From UBA6623 sp965226435 (GTDB lineage: Bacteria > Acidobacteriota > Terriglobia > Bryobacterales > UBA6623), in contig CBDDCY010000012.1 of NCBI GenBank assembly GCA_965226435.1, positions 248,001 to 312,000 on the forward strand: a stretch of DNA of 64,000 bases, in the 5' to 3' direction. Numbering within the stretch: position 1 is the stretch's first letter; the number at the start of each line of letters is the position of its first letter. The translations under genes and the position numbers were made by a program. Shown here piece by piece: positions 63,872-64,000 of the stretch. A model generated the notes under the pieces. It did no database searches, was not told the origin of the DNA, and worked only from the letters and a program-made list of their open reading frames with translations.

Positions 63872-63980
63872 CTTGGAAACTCAAGCTCGTCTTCGTACCG
63901 GTCGATACCTGCACCGATCCAGCAAGCACCGACTCGAAACCTCTTAGCGTATAAATTCGCACGATTCTGGGCGCTACCCT
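63625..63980 (-). mobile_element. Tn3-derived miniature element, 356 bp, 38-bp perfect inverted repeats
   Basis: The ends at 63625-63662 and 63943-63980 are perfect inverted 38-mers starting AGGGTAGCGCCCAG and ending TATACGCTAAG, the length and TAAG ending of Tn3-family repeats. The inside keeps only the start of tnpA, as in a TIME-type element. 31 bases of the same end occur at 45768-45798. Confidence 0.88.
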
Positions 63981-64000
63981 TAAAGGCCTTTCTTTACACC

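Larger units (their letters stand above)
59653..63980. mobile_element. Tn3-type unit with passenger genes, internally rearranged
   Basis: Bounded by inward-facing repeats starting AGGGTAGCGCCCAG at 59653 and, on the other strand, 63980. Between them are the tnpA 3' end, an AT-rich candidate res site, a resolvase gene, an outer-membrane protein and an M4 protease. The inner halves of the two repeats differ and no 5-bp target duplication is seen, so this may be the remains of two related transposons. Confidence 0.55.

Noticed and set aside
1..64000. tRNA, rRNA, riboswitch or CRISPR elements
   Set aside because: I looked for cloverleaf-like segments, conserved rRNA stretches and regular spaced repeats and found none that could be supported by eye.

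Overview
The window looks like accessory DNA from an Acidobacteriota-like host. That placement is an inference from gene families: an Oar-type TonB-dependent receptor with an N-terminal carboxypeptidase-like domain, a Ser/Thr kinase remnant with a TolB-type propeller, and secreted beta-sandwich repeats ending in SLPPGELD. No rRNA, tRNA or CRISPR array was seen.

Layout. 1-16.6 kb (minus strand): a nearly complete Trb/VirB-type conjugation operon running from a zinc-finger protein and an ArdC-like antirestriction protein through VirB2-3-4-9-10-5-6-8 and a conserved protein of unknown function to VirD4 and VirB11 (cut by the window edge). An IS256-family element with a clean 9-bp target duplication splits it upstream of virD4. 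16.7-18.6 kb: a truncated plasmid repA and fragments of virB8 and a beta-sandwich repeat protein. 18.6-21.1 kb: an IS1595-like element with 23-bp inverted ends that encloses a transposase, a C5-methyltransferase/HNH fusion and a small protein. 21.1-24.8 kb: a truncated ISNCY-type IS that cuts off a topoisomerase VI-like B/A gene pair. 24.8-29.2 kb: a zinc-finger regulator-like gene, phage terminase small subunit, HNH remnant and frameshifted kinase. 29.2-30.6 kb: a second, identical-length IS256 copy without target duplication. 30.6-32.7 kb: an origin-like AT-rich patch, a virB11 fragment and a very GC-rich sensor/response-regulator fragment. 32.7-39.2 kb (plus strand): a second, diverged and partly degraded copy of the conjugation genes (virB6', virB8, the unknown gene, virD4, virB11) followed by a thermonuclease-like protein. 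39.2-54.5 kb: small genes, a TonB receptor, IS fragments, three toxin-antitoxin pairs (HigBA, PIN/UPF0175, VapBC), a ParA/ParG-like partition pair, recombinase pieces and a SIR2 fragment. 54.5-59.3 kb: an intact SbcCD-like YhaN/YhaO pair. 59.6-64 kb: a Tn3-type structure with tnpA 3' end, resolvase, outer-membrane protein and M4 metalloprotease, closed by a 356-bp mini-element with 38-bp inverted repeats.

How it fits together. The backbone is that of a conjugative plasmid or integrative element (Rep, Par, T4SS, ArdC), but no relaxase is visible. It exists here as two inverted, diverged copies plus scattered fragments, separated by many ISs. Several frameshifts lie in homopolymer runs, so some apparent pseudogenes could be sequencing errors. 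The most interesting pieces are the methyltransferase-HNH transposable element, the topo VI/Spo11-like pair, an orphan gene framed by perfect 20-bp inverted repeats, and a hairpin/operator in the two T4SS copies whose arms have changed in a compensatory way.
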